From assembly GCA_963575745.1 (NCBI GenBank), contig CAUYUJ010014205.1, forward strand, positions 47,501 through 111,500: a stretch of 64,000 bases of DNA. The letters run 5' to 3'. This DNA comes from Prorocentrum cordatum (Eukaryota > Sar > Dinophyceae > Prorocentrales > Prorocentraceae). This document shows, piece after piece, positions 19,501-30,093 of the stretch. A program made the position numbers and the translations under genes. Each line of letters starts with the position of its first letter. The first letter of the stretch is position 1. A model generated the notes under the pieces. The model was not told where the DNA came from, made no database searches, and was given only the letters and a program-made list of their open reading frames with translations.

Positions 19501-22042
19501 GCGTCAGATGTTGGTTTCCAGCTGTGAAGTGGTCCGCCTGCTGCGTGAGCAGCACCTCCCACTCAACGAGAGTAAGTCGGTCTTCCTGGCCTCGTCGCCA
19601 CAGCTCGCCAAGGAGCTCTCCGAGGCGTGGGCAGCGCAGGGCCTGGCCTTCAAGAGGGGACTGCAGGCGAGGAACCTCGGCACCGACGCCAACATCACTC
19701 GTCGAGGCGTGCATGAAGGAGCTGGGCGTGCGGTCGGCGGCCTTCGGCGTGGCCGCAGGCTCGGGGTGCTTCGCTCCGCTGGGGCGGCGACCGAGATGGT
19801 CCACCGTGCTGGGCCCACCGCAGCGATGCTGTGGGGGCGTACTGTGACTGGTGTGCCTGATGGGGAGCTACATTCGTGGCGCTTGGCGGCGGCGCGCTCG
19901 GCTGGGAAGCTCCCCAAGGGCGCCTCACTCGGGCTGAGGCTCAGGGCGGCGGAGGTCATGCGGTCCATCGACCTCGACCCGAGCCCCGCGTTGCTTCGTG
20001 CCGCTGTGCAGATGGCGGCCAGCCTCCTGCAGTCGGGGGAGGTCTCGCAGCGCATGTTCGAGACGGCCGTGCAGGAGGCGGAGCGGAGGCACGCGGGAGC
20101 AGCAGCCCCATGGGCGCATTGCCGTACGCCAGTGGATGCCCTGGCTCTCTCGCTCACCAGGGTGGGCTGGAGACTCGTCCAAGGCACCTGCCTCGCCACC
20201 GACGACGGCCACTTCCTGGACCTGCGCATGATGGGGCCGCGCGAGCTGGGCCTGCTGGCAGCGGCAGGGGCGCGGCGTGCTTCGGACAGGTCGGAGCTGG
20301 CCCGCCTAGGCCATGGAGCGCTCCCCCCGATGCCCCTGTTCTGGGAGGCCTTCTCGGAGGTCCTCGGGTCGGGCAGCAAGCTCAGCCCCAGGGAGAAGGC
20401 GGCGGTGGTGAGTTTTCTCTCCAACGCCCACTGGCCCCAGATCCGTTTGCACTCGGCGGGGGAGAGGGAGCATGCTCGCTGCTGCGCGTGCGATGCACCC
20501 CGCGGCAGTCTCTGGCACAGGCTGTTCGAGTGTCCCGTCCTCGCGGGGCCGAGGCGCGACTCGGCCTCCGACCGCCTGCGGCGCTGTGCACACCGAGCAC
20601 GTGGCCGAGGTGAGGAGGCGGGGGAATGCTTTGCGCGCTGCTGGCTCCCTCAGCCCCCTAGGGCCGCTCTGAGGTCGGATGCCATGGCTGTCATGTGGTG
20701 CAATCGCCCCGTTGACGGTCTCCTCGGGGGGCGCCTCTACCTGGATGGGTCGGCGCTCGACCCCGAGCACGCGAGCCTGCGGCGTGCGGGCTGGAGCATC
20801 GTGCAGTGCGACCCCGACGGCAACATGGAGTGCGCGGTGTACGGCAGCGTGCGCCAAGACCTCTGCCCTTTCCAGTCGGCCAAGGACGGTGAGGATTTCG
20901 CGGTCTGGATGCTGTCCCGCTTCCTGGGCCCGTGTGTGGACGAGATCCTCATCGATTGTGCGTCTACGGTCAGCTGCCTGACGTTGGGCAAGAAGTACGC
21001 GACGGCAGCCAACAAGCCCAATGCCCATCTCTGGGCGGGGATCTACGCTTCGCTGGACGTGGACATGCTTAAGGTTACCAAGGTGGCAGCCCACTGCACC
21101 GCCCGTGACGTGCTGGAAGGCAAGATCACGGAGGCGGACCTCCGCGGCAATGGTCATGCCGACCGCTGGGCCAAGGCAGGTGCGGCGCTGCACCGCTCCA
21201 GCCCCGTGGCCAGGCGGGAGTTCTTCGGCACGATGGAGGTGGTGAGGGAGCTCTCATGCTGGGTGGCGCAGGCCTCCCTCATCTGGCAGGGGATCGAGGT
21301 CAAGGATTGCGAGGGCCTGCCAGTGGGCAGCGAGCGGATGGCTGTTTCCTTCGCCGCGCCCGTGGTGGAGCCTGCCAGCCGCCGCCAGGTCGACTCGGGT
21401 TCGGGCGACGGGTGGGCCTCGGCGGCGCGCGCTGGTGGAGTATCCCTCGGTGCGACGGCCTTCGTTTTCGCTGGCCACGTCCTGGCCTTCGCCAGGTGCG
21501 GGGAGGGCGCCGCCGAGCAGGAGCTGATGGCGTGCACCCACTGCGGGGCGTACGCGCGGCTTGGCGGGCGCTCAGGCGCGGCGCCCAAGCTCAAGGAGCA
21601 ATGCCCAGGGTCTGCTGGGCTTCCCAAGGGCAGGCGCGACCAGAAGGCACGCTGGCTGCAGGGGCGGCATCCTGCTGGCACGCCCCACAGCGGCAACAAG
21701 CGGGCCAGCGGCGCGGCGGTGCCCAGCCTGCGCAAGGAGGACGTGGTGCCGATGGACGCCAGGGTGCGCTTCCTGCAGTGGCTGGGCGTCCGTCCCGAGG
21801 ACGGTGCCCCTGGCGGCGATGCCGCCTGCGCCAGCCGCGGGCCCCCCAGCGGCGCGTCGGCCGCTGGCGAGGCTGCGGCGGCGCCGCTGGTGCCTGGCCC
21901 CGCGGGGGCCTCGAGGGAGGCATGGCTGAGCGCCTACGGCCTGGACGAGGCGAGCCTCCTCGAGTGGTCGGCCGCGGCTGAGGCGGCGCGCGAGGACAGG
22001 CGCAAGCGGCGCCGCCGCGCTGATGAAGACGAGGGGTCGTGA
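16570..22042 (+). CDS. LINE copy 1 ORF2: endonuclease, reverse transcriptase, RNase H
   Basis: The reading frame runs uninterrupted to the stop at 22042. Endonuclease (about 17168-17860) has FGCNGN, ALQETRL (catalytic Glu), ADFNMEP and LHPHRPVLL. RT (about 18760-19700) has FIPKADGGVRPIALL, motif A FLDISKFYEHV, motif B GTVLAGCA, motif C NVVDDIS (Asp pair at 19457-19462) and LNESKS. A zinc finger CxxC...HxxxxxC lies at 20481-20535. RNase H (about 20735-21190) has YLDGSA, DGEDFAV, LIDCAS, AAHC and NGHADRW. The C-terminus has CTHCGAY...C and a KRRRRADEDEG tail. No ATG in this frame lies between the ORF1 stop and the endonuclease (first Met is in GLVMFGC), so the start shown is only the beginning of the non-overlapping part. 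Frameshifting from ORF1, reinitiation or use of the ATG at 15116 are alternatives. Confidence 0.9.
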
Positions 22043-22697
22043 TGCAGCATCATCATCTTCTTCCTGTTGTGTCCGCCCTCTCTCGTGGTCTGCAGGTCAG
22101 CAGACACCTTCATTCTGTGAGTTCGTGAGGCTGCACCTTCATTTGTTGCGTGTTTCAGCCCTCACGTCGAGGTCAGGCATGTTAGCGTTGGCTGCGTGTG
22201 CTGGCCATCACCCTTGAGGTTCGTGAGGCTGCTCAGTCTTTTTGTCGTGAGTTTCTGCCCTCTCGTCCTCTGGAGGTCAGGCGTGTTTGGCGTTTGCAAT
22301 GCGTGTGCTGGCCGTCTGTGAGGTTTCGAGAGGCTGCACCGTCATTTTGTTGTGTGCGTCAGCCCTCTCGTCGAGGTCAGGCCTGTTTGGCTTTGGCAAC
22401 GCGTGTGCTGACCTCACCTCGTGGTTCGTGAGGCCCTTCGTCATTTTGTCGTGAGTGTGGGCCTCGCGTCTTGTTTGCAGCGAGGCAGGCATGGTTGGCC
22501 TCGCTATGCGTGCCCTCGCCTCCGCCTGCATTCTTGATTTCTTTGAAATCTGGGCGCTTCGCGCTTCTGGCGCTTCGCGCCCTCCCCGTCGGTGGCTCCT
22601 TCGGGGCCCCGTGGGTTGGCTCTGGAGGCCCTGGGGCCAACGTGCTCCGCGGGCCTCGGGCTCCTTTAGCCTTCATAGGCCCCGCAGCACAGCACAG
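22043..22697 (+). other. LINE copy 1 3' UTR with ~100-bp tandem repeats and terminal stem-loop
   Basis: Four or more imperfect repeats of about 100 bp (GTGAGGCTGC...CCTCTCGTCGAGGTCAGGC...GCGTGTGCTGGCC) occupy 22080-22500. Copy 2 has essentially no such expansion. From 22535 both copies share GGCGCTTCGCGCC-type hairpins, then GGGGCCCYKDGGGTTGG and AGCCTTCATAGGCCCCGCAG at the end. The shared terminal structure is a candidate recognition site for the element's RT. Confidence 0.75.
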
Positions 22698-22916
22698 CAC
22701 ACAAGAGCACGGCAGGCCACACAGGAGCACGGCAGACCACACAGGAGCACGGCAGACCACAAAGGAGCACGGCAGACCACACAAGAGCACGGCAGACCCC
22801 ACAAGAGCACGGCAGACCCCACAGGAGCACGGCAGACCCCACAGGAGCACGGCAGAGCAGACCCAAAAGGAGCACGGCAGACCACACAGGAGCAAGGCAA
22901 ACCACAGGAGCACGGC
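22698..22916. repeat. 20-bp satellite array between the two LINEs
   Basis: 219 bp of GAGCACGGCAGACC units. It matches 31729-31947 of the uninterrupted array almost base for base, with the same 191-bp spacing between the two insertion points. Confidence 0.95.
22903..22916. repeat. Target-site duplication of LINE copy 2 (left)
   Basis: CACAGGAGCACGGC precedes the spliced leader and recurs at 30094-30107 after the element. The empty array has it once at 31934-31947. Confidence 0.9.
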
Positions 22917-22938
22917 TCCGTAGCCATTTTGGCTCAAG
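22917..22938 (+). other. Dinoflagellate spliced-leader sequence at LINE 5' end
   Basis: Identical 22-base SL, again followed by GCCATGGCGC. The target base C (22916) precedes it, whereas in copy 1 the preceding target base is G. This shows the SL begins exactly at the element terminus. Confidence 0.93.
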
Positions 22939-23093
22939 GCCATGGCGCACCCGACGACCGCGAGTCCGTCGGGCGTTCTTGAGCGCGAGGGGCGCTCTGC
23001 CACGAGCCAGAAGCTTCGCCAAATTTGTGCTTCTTCGTTCCTGCAGGGCCGAGTGTCTCGGCCAACCTGCGGCCAATCCCTCGGTGAGCCGCC

Positions 23094-24392
23094 ATGTCGG
23101 AGGTTGCCTCGGGGCTCGCTCGGAGGGCTTACTGGTTGTGTGCTAAGCGTGGCTGCAACGCTTGGAATTGGTGCGACAAGCGTTGGACGTGCAAGGCGTG
23201 TGGCACCAGTGCTCCCCCATGGACGAAGGAGTACCGCTCCGACAAGGTCTCCCCTCGGGTGGACGCCGACGGGTTCGTGCAGCAGCCCAGGGGAAGAGCT
23301 GGCCAGCGCGCTGCGAGGCGCTCCGCCTCCCAGCGGGCCCTCTCAGGGAGCACGGCACCCAGCAGCGCCCCCAACAGCAGGACACGGCGTGAGCGTTCCT
23401 GGGGAGAGGCCAAGTCTCAGCACGATGAGCTCCAGGCGCAGCTCGAGGCGGCCAAGGAGCGGGTCGACAAGCTCCAGGCGGCCGCGGCGCTCGGGCTCTC
23501 GGAGGACTTCCAGCGAGAGGCGGAGAAGGCCCTCCAGCAGGGCAGGGACCAGGTCGCCGCCCTCGAGCAGTCGGCCCAGGAGGCCCAGCGGACGGGGCGC
23601 CCGCCCCACTCGGTCTTCCACATCGAGGCCAACGCCATCCAGAAGGTCGAGCGCCAGCTGGCCGCTGCCCGCACCAAGAGGGAGAAGCTCCAGCTGCAGG
23701 CGGCTGAGCTGCGTGACCTCATCGCGGAGAAGCAGGAGCAGCTGTCTGCGGCCGAGTTGGGAGTTGACGAGGTCACTGGGCAGATTGCCGAGCTGGAGGA
23801 GACCAAGGCCAAGGTCACGCAACAGGCGATCCAGAGGGCCAACGCGGCAGTCGGTGGTGTGCCGAGCCCGCTCGGGGACGCTGTCCAGGGGCTGCTCACT
23901 CAGGTTGGGGCCCTGTCGGACCTCCTCAAGCAGCACGGGGCTGAGCTGCCCCCCAGGTTCTCGGAGATCGTCGACATTCTCAACACGCAGAAGGAAGCGG
24001 TCGCTGACGTGCTCAGGCCCCGCAGCAGCTCGGCCAGGAAGCGCTGGGGCGACAGCGTTGGCGACGACGGCCTCGCGACTGAGGACGATGACATGCCGCT
24101 CGACATCGTGTCCTCAGGTGGGCCCGTGGCCGCCCCCTCCCCTGGCGCCCCGCAGACAGGGCAGTCCGCGGCTGGGCCTCCCGCCCCACGGGCCAGGTCT
24201 GAGGACGGACCCTACGGGCCCGCAGTGGCCCGTGGCCAGCACGGAGCGACTCTGGGTGCGTGGCCCCAGGTGGAGCCCTGCCTCGCCAAGGCCCTCGCAG
24301 TGCAAGGGGCGGCCATCTCGGACGGCGACCCCTTGGTGGCTGCAGCTGCTGTTGTGGCTCCTGCTGCAGGGTACGGGCCGCGCCGTGGGTGA
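23094..24392 (+). CDS. LINE copy 2 ORF1: Cys-finger and coiled-coil RNA-binding protein
   Basis: 432 codons, exactly the length of the copy 1 protein and nearly identical from residue 170 to 360. The N-terminal finger (Cys16, 21, 33, 36) is unchanged. Most differences are conservative and lie in the first coiled-coil half (DELQAQLEAAKERVDKLQ) and in the Pro/Ala-rich C-terminus. ORF2 is read in the +1 frame relative to it, as in copy 1. Confidence 0.88.
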   Translation: MSEVASGLARRAYWLCAKRGCNAWNWCDKRWTCKACGTSAPPWTKEYRSDKVSPRVDADGFVQQPRGRAGQRAARRSASQRALSGSTAPSSAPNSRTRRERSWGEAKSQHDELQAQLEAAKERVDKLQAAAALGLSEDFQREAEKALQQGRDQVAALEQSAQEAQRTGRPPHSVFHIEANAIQKVERQLAAARTKREKLQLQAAELRDLIAEKQEQLSAAELGVDEVTGQIAELEETKAKVTQQAIQRANAAVGGVPSPLGDAVQGLLTQVGALSDLLKQHGAELPPRFSEIVDILNTQKEAVADVLRPRSSSARKRWGDSVGDDGLATEDDDMPLDIVSSGGPVAAPSPGAPQTGQSAAGPPAPRARSEDGPYGPAVARGQHGATLGAWPQVEPCLAKALAVQGAAISDGDPLVAAAAVVAPAAGYGPRRG

Positions 24393-27300
24393 CGCAGGAG
24401 GACTGGAGTGGCAAGCCTCCACAGCCCGCGGGCCCAGCTGCTGGGACAGGTGGAGGAGGCGCTGCGACGGCCGCTGGCGCGTCAGAGCCCCTCGCAGGCG
24501 GCGGGCGGCGCCCAAGCCCCTTGCCCGAAGTAGCCAGCTGGCGCGGTCGGGAACACCGAGGTGGCCCCCCGACGGCCAGTCAGGGGCCGAGAGCGGTGGG
24601 ATTCAGCCCCACGACGTCGCAGCTCTTGGCCCCGTTGGTGAAGGGCAGGCGCACCCCCCGCTCGCTACCGGAGGGGCGGAGGGACGGCCGCCTCCCCAGC
24701 GGTGGCCACCACCCGTGCAGGCGAGCTGCCCGCCGACGCCGTCTAGGAGCGCTGGAGCGTGGGGCCAGGTCCCCCCTCCAGTCCTGGTGGGGGCGGAGGG
24801 CCCCGCGACCAGGGGCTCGGCGGATATGGAGCCTGGCGTTGAGGAGCGCGCGGCTCGCGAGGCTGCCGTCATCGGCAAGGCGCCGCTGTTTGTCAGGGCA
24901 GGAGGCCAGCAGCTCCGAGCTGGCCTTGTCTTGCTCGGCTGCAATGGCAATACTTGGAGCAGGAGCATTGAGGTCATTGAAGCCTTCTTCAAGGCGTACG
25001 ACTACTGGCCCGACGTTGTGGCGCTGCAGGAGACGAGGCTCCCGCATGAGCGCCTGCCCAGTGCGGCGGCTCAGGCCCGAGGCCTGGGGTACGCGGCCTT
25101 CCTACACGCGGCAGTGTTGACGGAGAAGCAGGGGCCCCTGGCGACCTCAGGCGGCGTGGCAATCCTGGTGCGGGACGGCTTGCAGGCCGATGAGTCTGCG
25201 GCCCCGCTGCCCTCGGCTTTGCGGCACCGCCTCATCGGAGTGGAGATTGCCGCCGCTTCGGGCCTTCGGCTTCTGGTGCTCGCTGGTTATTTTCAGCACT
25301 CTCTGGGTCCTCGAGGCACCAACCTGGACTTGTTTTCGGCTATCTCCGAGGTGACGGGCTCCTCTGCAGACATCCCGTGGGTCCTTCAAGCGGACTTCAA
25401 CATGGAGCCCGAGCCCCTGGAGGAGTTGGGGTGGCCCGCGGCGGTGCGGGGGCACGTCCTGGGGCCCTCGGAGGCGACGTGCCATGCCGAGGGCTGTGAC
25501 CACCTCTACGACTGGTTCGTGGCTTCTGCGGCGTTGGCTGCCTGCACGGCCTCCTGCGCCACCACGCTCGAGGGCTTTGGTCTGCACCCTCATCGCCCTG
25601 TCCTACTTCGCCTACAGGATGTTCGGGCAGATGCGTTGGTTGAGGTTCCGTCCAGGCCCGCCCGCTTCCCCGAAGTAGCCCCTGAGCTCCTTCGGGCACA
25701 CGAGGACGCGGAGATTGTGCGTTACTCGGTTGGCAAGAAAGGGCAGGTCACGTCCAGGGAGGTCTCGTGGTCCTGGGACGCGGGCTCCACTCCGACCAAC
25801 CTCTCCGTTGCCTTCGGCGAGTGGGCGGCGGCCGCAGAAGGCACCCTGGTCGGCATCCACGGCATCGGCCAGGCTGACCTGGCCCGTCATCTCGGAAGAG
25901 GAGAGGGGCCGAGGCTGACCCTCAAGCCTCTCAGCGCCCTTGTCAGGCGTGACGCCAGGTTCAGGTTCAGCCTCCTCACGCACCGCCTAAGGAGTTGCCT
26001 GGACGTGGCCCTCCAGCGGGTGCGCGCAGAGAGCACTGGCCGATGGCACCCTCGGCATGCGGACTGGCACGGGCACCAGGCCGAGCTCAGGGCGCAGCTC
26101 TTGCTGGAGGCGGTGCAGGAGGCGGACGACTCGGTCGGTCAGGGTCTTCCTGGTGCTGCTCCTGAGCGGTTGGGCGACCTGGTGTACCAGGCGGGCGTCC
26201 TGGCAGCCCTGAGGCAGTTCGGGACCTCCAAGGGCTGCTCAGTGCTTCGCAGCGCCGTGATGCGGCTCAAAGCGCCCAGGCCTGGCGCAGCTGGGCCCAG
26301 ACAGCGGTCGAGAAGGGCGGTCGCCTGGCCCACCGCTTCTCGAAGGCGACGCCCCCGCCGACGGTCAGGGACGCTGACTCGGGCAGGAGGCTCGTTGGTA
26401 TGGCAGCGATTGGTGAACTCACGAGTGTCTGGCAGAAGCTGTGGCTCCAGGACGGGTTTGCCTCGGGCGCAGGGGCCAGCAGCTGGGACGTGGGCGAGTG
26501 GCAGCTGCCCCCCACCTCGCTGGAGCAGCTCCAGGCAGCCTGCAAACGCTACAGCCCCTCGGTGGGCCTCGGGTGCGACTCCCTGCACCCTCGGCAGATC
26601 CTCCTTCTGCCAGTGGCGCTGCAGCTGCGCATCCTGGACATCCTGGCGGCCTACGACGAGGCCCCAGCATCGATCCACGGGCAGGTCTCCCTGATGGTGT
26701 TCATTCCGAAGGCAGACGGTGGGGTAAGGCCCATTGCGCTGCTGCCGTTGGTCCTGCGGCTCTGGTCGCGTCTCCGCCAACCGTGCTGTGCACGCTGGGA
26801 GGCTGACCACAACTTCCCCTTCTTCTGGGGACGTGATGGGCGGGACTGTGAGAGGGCTGGTTGGCTGCACAACTGCTTCGCGGGGTTCGCGAAGTCGAAC
26901 CTGCAGTTCGAAGCCGCGAGCCTCTTCCTGGACATCAGCAAGTTCTACGAGCACGTGCGGCACGACGTTCTCTGGGCGAATGCGGTACGTTTCGGGTTCA
27001 ACCTCAGGTTGCTGCGTGGCCTCCTCACGTCCTACCAGGCCCCTAGGATGATCCTCGCGGCGGGCATGGCCTCCCCCGCCTTCGGCACTACGGGAACGGT
27101 GTTGGCGGGGTGTGCATGTGCGACAGCAGTTGCGAAGCTCCCAGTACTGGGAGCCCTCCTGGCAGCGGGGGCGACGAGCCCGCTGGTCACGCCGAGGAAT
27201 GTGGTCGACGACATTTCGCTCCAGGCGGTCGGCACGGCTCGGCTCGTGAAGCTGCAGATGGTGGCCGCCAGTTGTGAAGTGATCCGCCAGCTGCGTGAGC

Positions 27301-29786
27301 AGCACCTCCCACTCAACGAGAGTAAGTCGGTCTTCCTGGCCTCGTCGCCACAGCTCGCCAAGGAGCTCTCCGAGGCCTGGGCGGTGCATGGCTTTACCTT
27401 CAAGAGGGGACTCCAGGCGAGGAACCTCGGCACCGACGCCAACATCACCCGCCGTGGAGTTCATGAAGGAGCTGTGCGTGCGGTCGGCGGCCTTCGCCGA
27501 GGACGCAGGCTAGGGGTGCTTCGCTCAGCTGGCGCGGCGACCGAGATGGTCCATCGTGCTGGGCCCGCCGCGGCGATGCTGTGGGGGCGCACTGTGACTG
27601 GTGTTCCTGATAGGGAGCTGCATTCGTGGCGCTTGGCGGCGGTGCGCTCAGCTGGGAAGTTCCCTAAGGGGGCCTCGCTCGGGTTGAGACTCAGAGTGGT
27701 GGAGGTCATGAAGTCCATCGACCTTGACCCGAGCCCCGCGCTGCTTCGTGCCGCGGTGCAGATGGCGGCCAGTCTCCTCCAGTCGGGGGAGGTCCCGCTG
27801 CGTATGTTCGAGTCGGCCGTGCAGGAGGCAGTGCAGAGGCACGCGGGAGCAGCAGCCCCTTGGGCGCACTGCCGCACGCCGGTGGATGCCCTGGCCCTCT
27901 CGCTCTCCAGGGTGGGCTGGAGGCTTGTTCAAGGAGCCCGCCTCGCAACCGACGACGGCCATCTCCTGGACCTGCGCATGTTGGGGCCGCGCGAGCTGGG
28001 CATGCTGGCTGCGGCAGGGGCACGGCGAGCGTCGGACAAGTCGGAGCTGGCCCGCCTCGGCCACGGTGCGCTCCCCCAGTCGGCCCTGTTCTGGGAGGCC
28101 TTCGCGGAGGTCCTCGGGCCTGGCAGCAAGCTCAGCCACAGGGAGAAGGCGGCTGTGGTGAGCTTCCTTTCCAACGCCCACTGGCCCCAGACCCGTCTGC
28201 ACTCGGCGGGAGAGAGGGAGCACGCTCGCTGCTGTGCCTGTGAGGCCCCCCGCGGCAGCCTCTGGCACAGGCTGTTCGAGTGTCCTGTCCTTGCGGGGGC
28301 CAGGCGTGACTCTACCTCTGACCGCCTTCGGCGCTGTGCGCATCGTGCACGCTGTCGTGGCGAGGAGGCGGGTGAATGTTTCGCGCACTGCTGGCTCCCT
28401 CAGCCCCCGAGGGCCGCCCCGAGGTCGGACGCCATGGCAGTCATGTGGTGCAATCGCCCCGCCGACGGTCTTCTCGGGGGGCGGCTCTACCTGGATGGGT
28501 CGGCGCTCGACCCCGAGCACGAGAGCCTGCGGCGTGCGGGCTGGAGCATCGTGCAGTGCGACTCCGACGGCAACATGGAGTGCGCGGTGTACGGCAGCGT
28601 GCGCCAGGACCTCTGCCCGTTCCAGACGGCGAAGGACGGCGAGGATTTCGCGGTCTGGATGCTGTCTCGCTTTCTGGGCCCGAGCGTTGACGAGATCCTC
28701 ATCGATTGTGCGTCCACGGTCAGCTGCCTCACGTTGGGTAAGAAGTACGCGACGGCAGCCAACAAGCCCAACGCCTATCTCTGGGAGGGGATCTACGCGT
28801 CGCTGGACGTGGACACGCTCAAGGTGACCAAAGTGGCAGCCCACTGCACCGCCAGAGACGTGATGGATGGCAAGATCACGGAGGCGGACCTCCGTGGCAA
28901 CGGACATGCAGACCGCTGGGCCAAGGCGGGGGCGGAGCTGCACCGTACCAGCCCAGTGGCCAGACGCGAGTTCTTTGGCACGATGGAGGTGGTGAGGGAG
29001 CTCTCTTGCTGGGTGGCGCAAGCCTCCCTCATCTGGCAGGGGATCGAGGTCAAGGACTGCGAGGGCCTCCCCGAGGGCAGCGAGCGGGCGGCCGTCTCCT
29101 TCGCAGTGCCAGTGGTGGAGCCCGCCAGCAGCCGCCCGCCCGACTCGGGTTCGGGCGACGGGTGGGCATCGGCGGCGCGCGCTGGTGGCGTCTCCCTCGG
29201 GGCGACGGCCTTCGTCGTCGTCGGCCACGTCCTGGCCTACGCCAAGTGCGGGGAGGGCGCAGCCGAGCAGGAGCTGATGGCGTGCACCCACTGCGGGGCG
29301 TACGCGCGGCTGGGCGGGCGCTCAGGTGCGGCGCCCAAGCTCAAGGAGCAGTGCCCAGGGTCGGCTGGGCTTCCCAAGGGCAGGAGAGACCAGAAGGCGC
29401 GCTGGATGCAGGGGCGGCACCCTGCTGGCACGCCCCACAGCGGCAGCAAGAGGGTCGGTGCGTCTGTGCCCAGCTTGCGCAAGGAGGACGTGGTGCCGAT
29501 GGCCGCCAGGGTGCGCTTCCTGGAGTGGCTGGGTGTCCGCCCCGATGATGCACCTGGCGGCGTGGCCGCCGACGCCTGCCGAGGGCCCCCCAGCGGCGCG
29601 GCGGCCGCAGGTGAGGCGGAGGCCGAGCCTTTGGCGCCTGACTCCTCGGGGGCCTCGAGGGAGGCGTGGCTTAGCGCCTACGGGCTCGACGAAGCGAGCC
29701 TCCTCGAGTGGTCAGCCGCAGCAGAGACGGCGCGCGAAGACAGGCGCAAGAGGCGCCGTCGCGCTGAAGGTGACGAGGGGGAGTGA
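24393..29786 (+). pseudogene. LINE copy 2 ORF2 with a single-base deletion
   Basis: Endonuclease motifs (LLGCNGN, ALQETRL, ADFNMEP, LHPHRPVLL) are intact in the first frame, open to 26694. Copy 1 reads GTCCACGGCAGCC where copy 2 reads GTCCTGGCAGCC at 26196-26208, one base short. The downstream frame then carries RT (LDISKFYEHV; VVDD at 27204-27212), the zinc finger, RNase H (YLDGSA, IDCAS, AAHC, NGHADRW) and the CTHCGAY tail to the stop at 29786. Everything else looks functional, so the deletion is probably recent. Confidence 0.88.
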
Positions 29787-30093
29787 TGCTGCATCACTTT
29801 CCTCCTCCTGTTGCATCTGCCCCCCGTCACCTCTTTTGGCGTGTGCGTGAGGCAGCATCTTCTGCCCCGCATTGCTGTTGCAGCGAGGCGGCTCTGTCTG
29901 GCGTGAATTGCGCCGCAGCCCCGCTGCCTTCTGATGTCTTTGAAATCGTGCGCTTCGCGCATTTGGCGCTTCGCGCCCTTCCCCCTGGCGGCTCCCTTGG
30001 GGCCCCTAGGGTTGGCCCTTGAGGCCCTGGGGCCAACGGGCTCTGTGGGCCTCGGGCTCCTTTTAGCCTTCATAGGCCCCGCAGCTCACAGCT
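29787..30093 (+). other. LINE copy 2 3' UTR
   Basis: 307 bp, lacking the tandem expansion of copy 1 but sharing the terminal 150 bp, including TTTGAAATC, the GGCGCTTCGCGCC hairpins and AGCCTTCATAGGCCCCGCAG. Confidence 0.75.

Larger units (their letters stand above)
15091..22697 (+). mobile_element. Non-LTR retrotransposon (LINE), copy 1, full length
   Basis: 7.6 kb between 15-bp target-site duplications. It starts with the complete dinoflagellate spliced leader, then ORF1, ORF2 and a 655-bp 3' UTR, and ends in short CAGCACAG repeats instead of poly(A). Domain order (AP endonuclease, RT, HCC-type zinc finger, RNase H) places it with RNase H-bearing clades such as R1/I/Tad; a clade needs a tree. 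ORF1 and ORF2 are both uninterrupted, so this copy may be active. It sits within a 20-bp satellite array. Confidence 0.95.
22917..30093 (+). mobile_element. Non-LTR retrotransposon (LINE), copy 2, full length with one frameshift
   Basis: 7.2 kb, same organisation as copy 1 and very similar throughout, including the 5' spliced leader and the 3' terminal hairpins. It ends CAGCTCACAGCT before the duplication. ORF1 is intact. ORF2 is broken near 26200. Confidence 0.95.
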
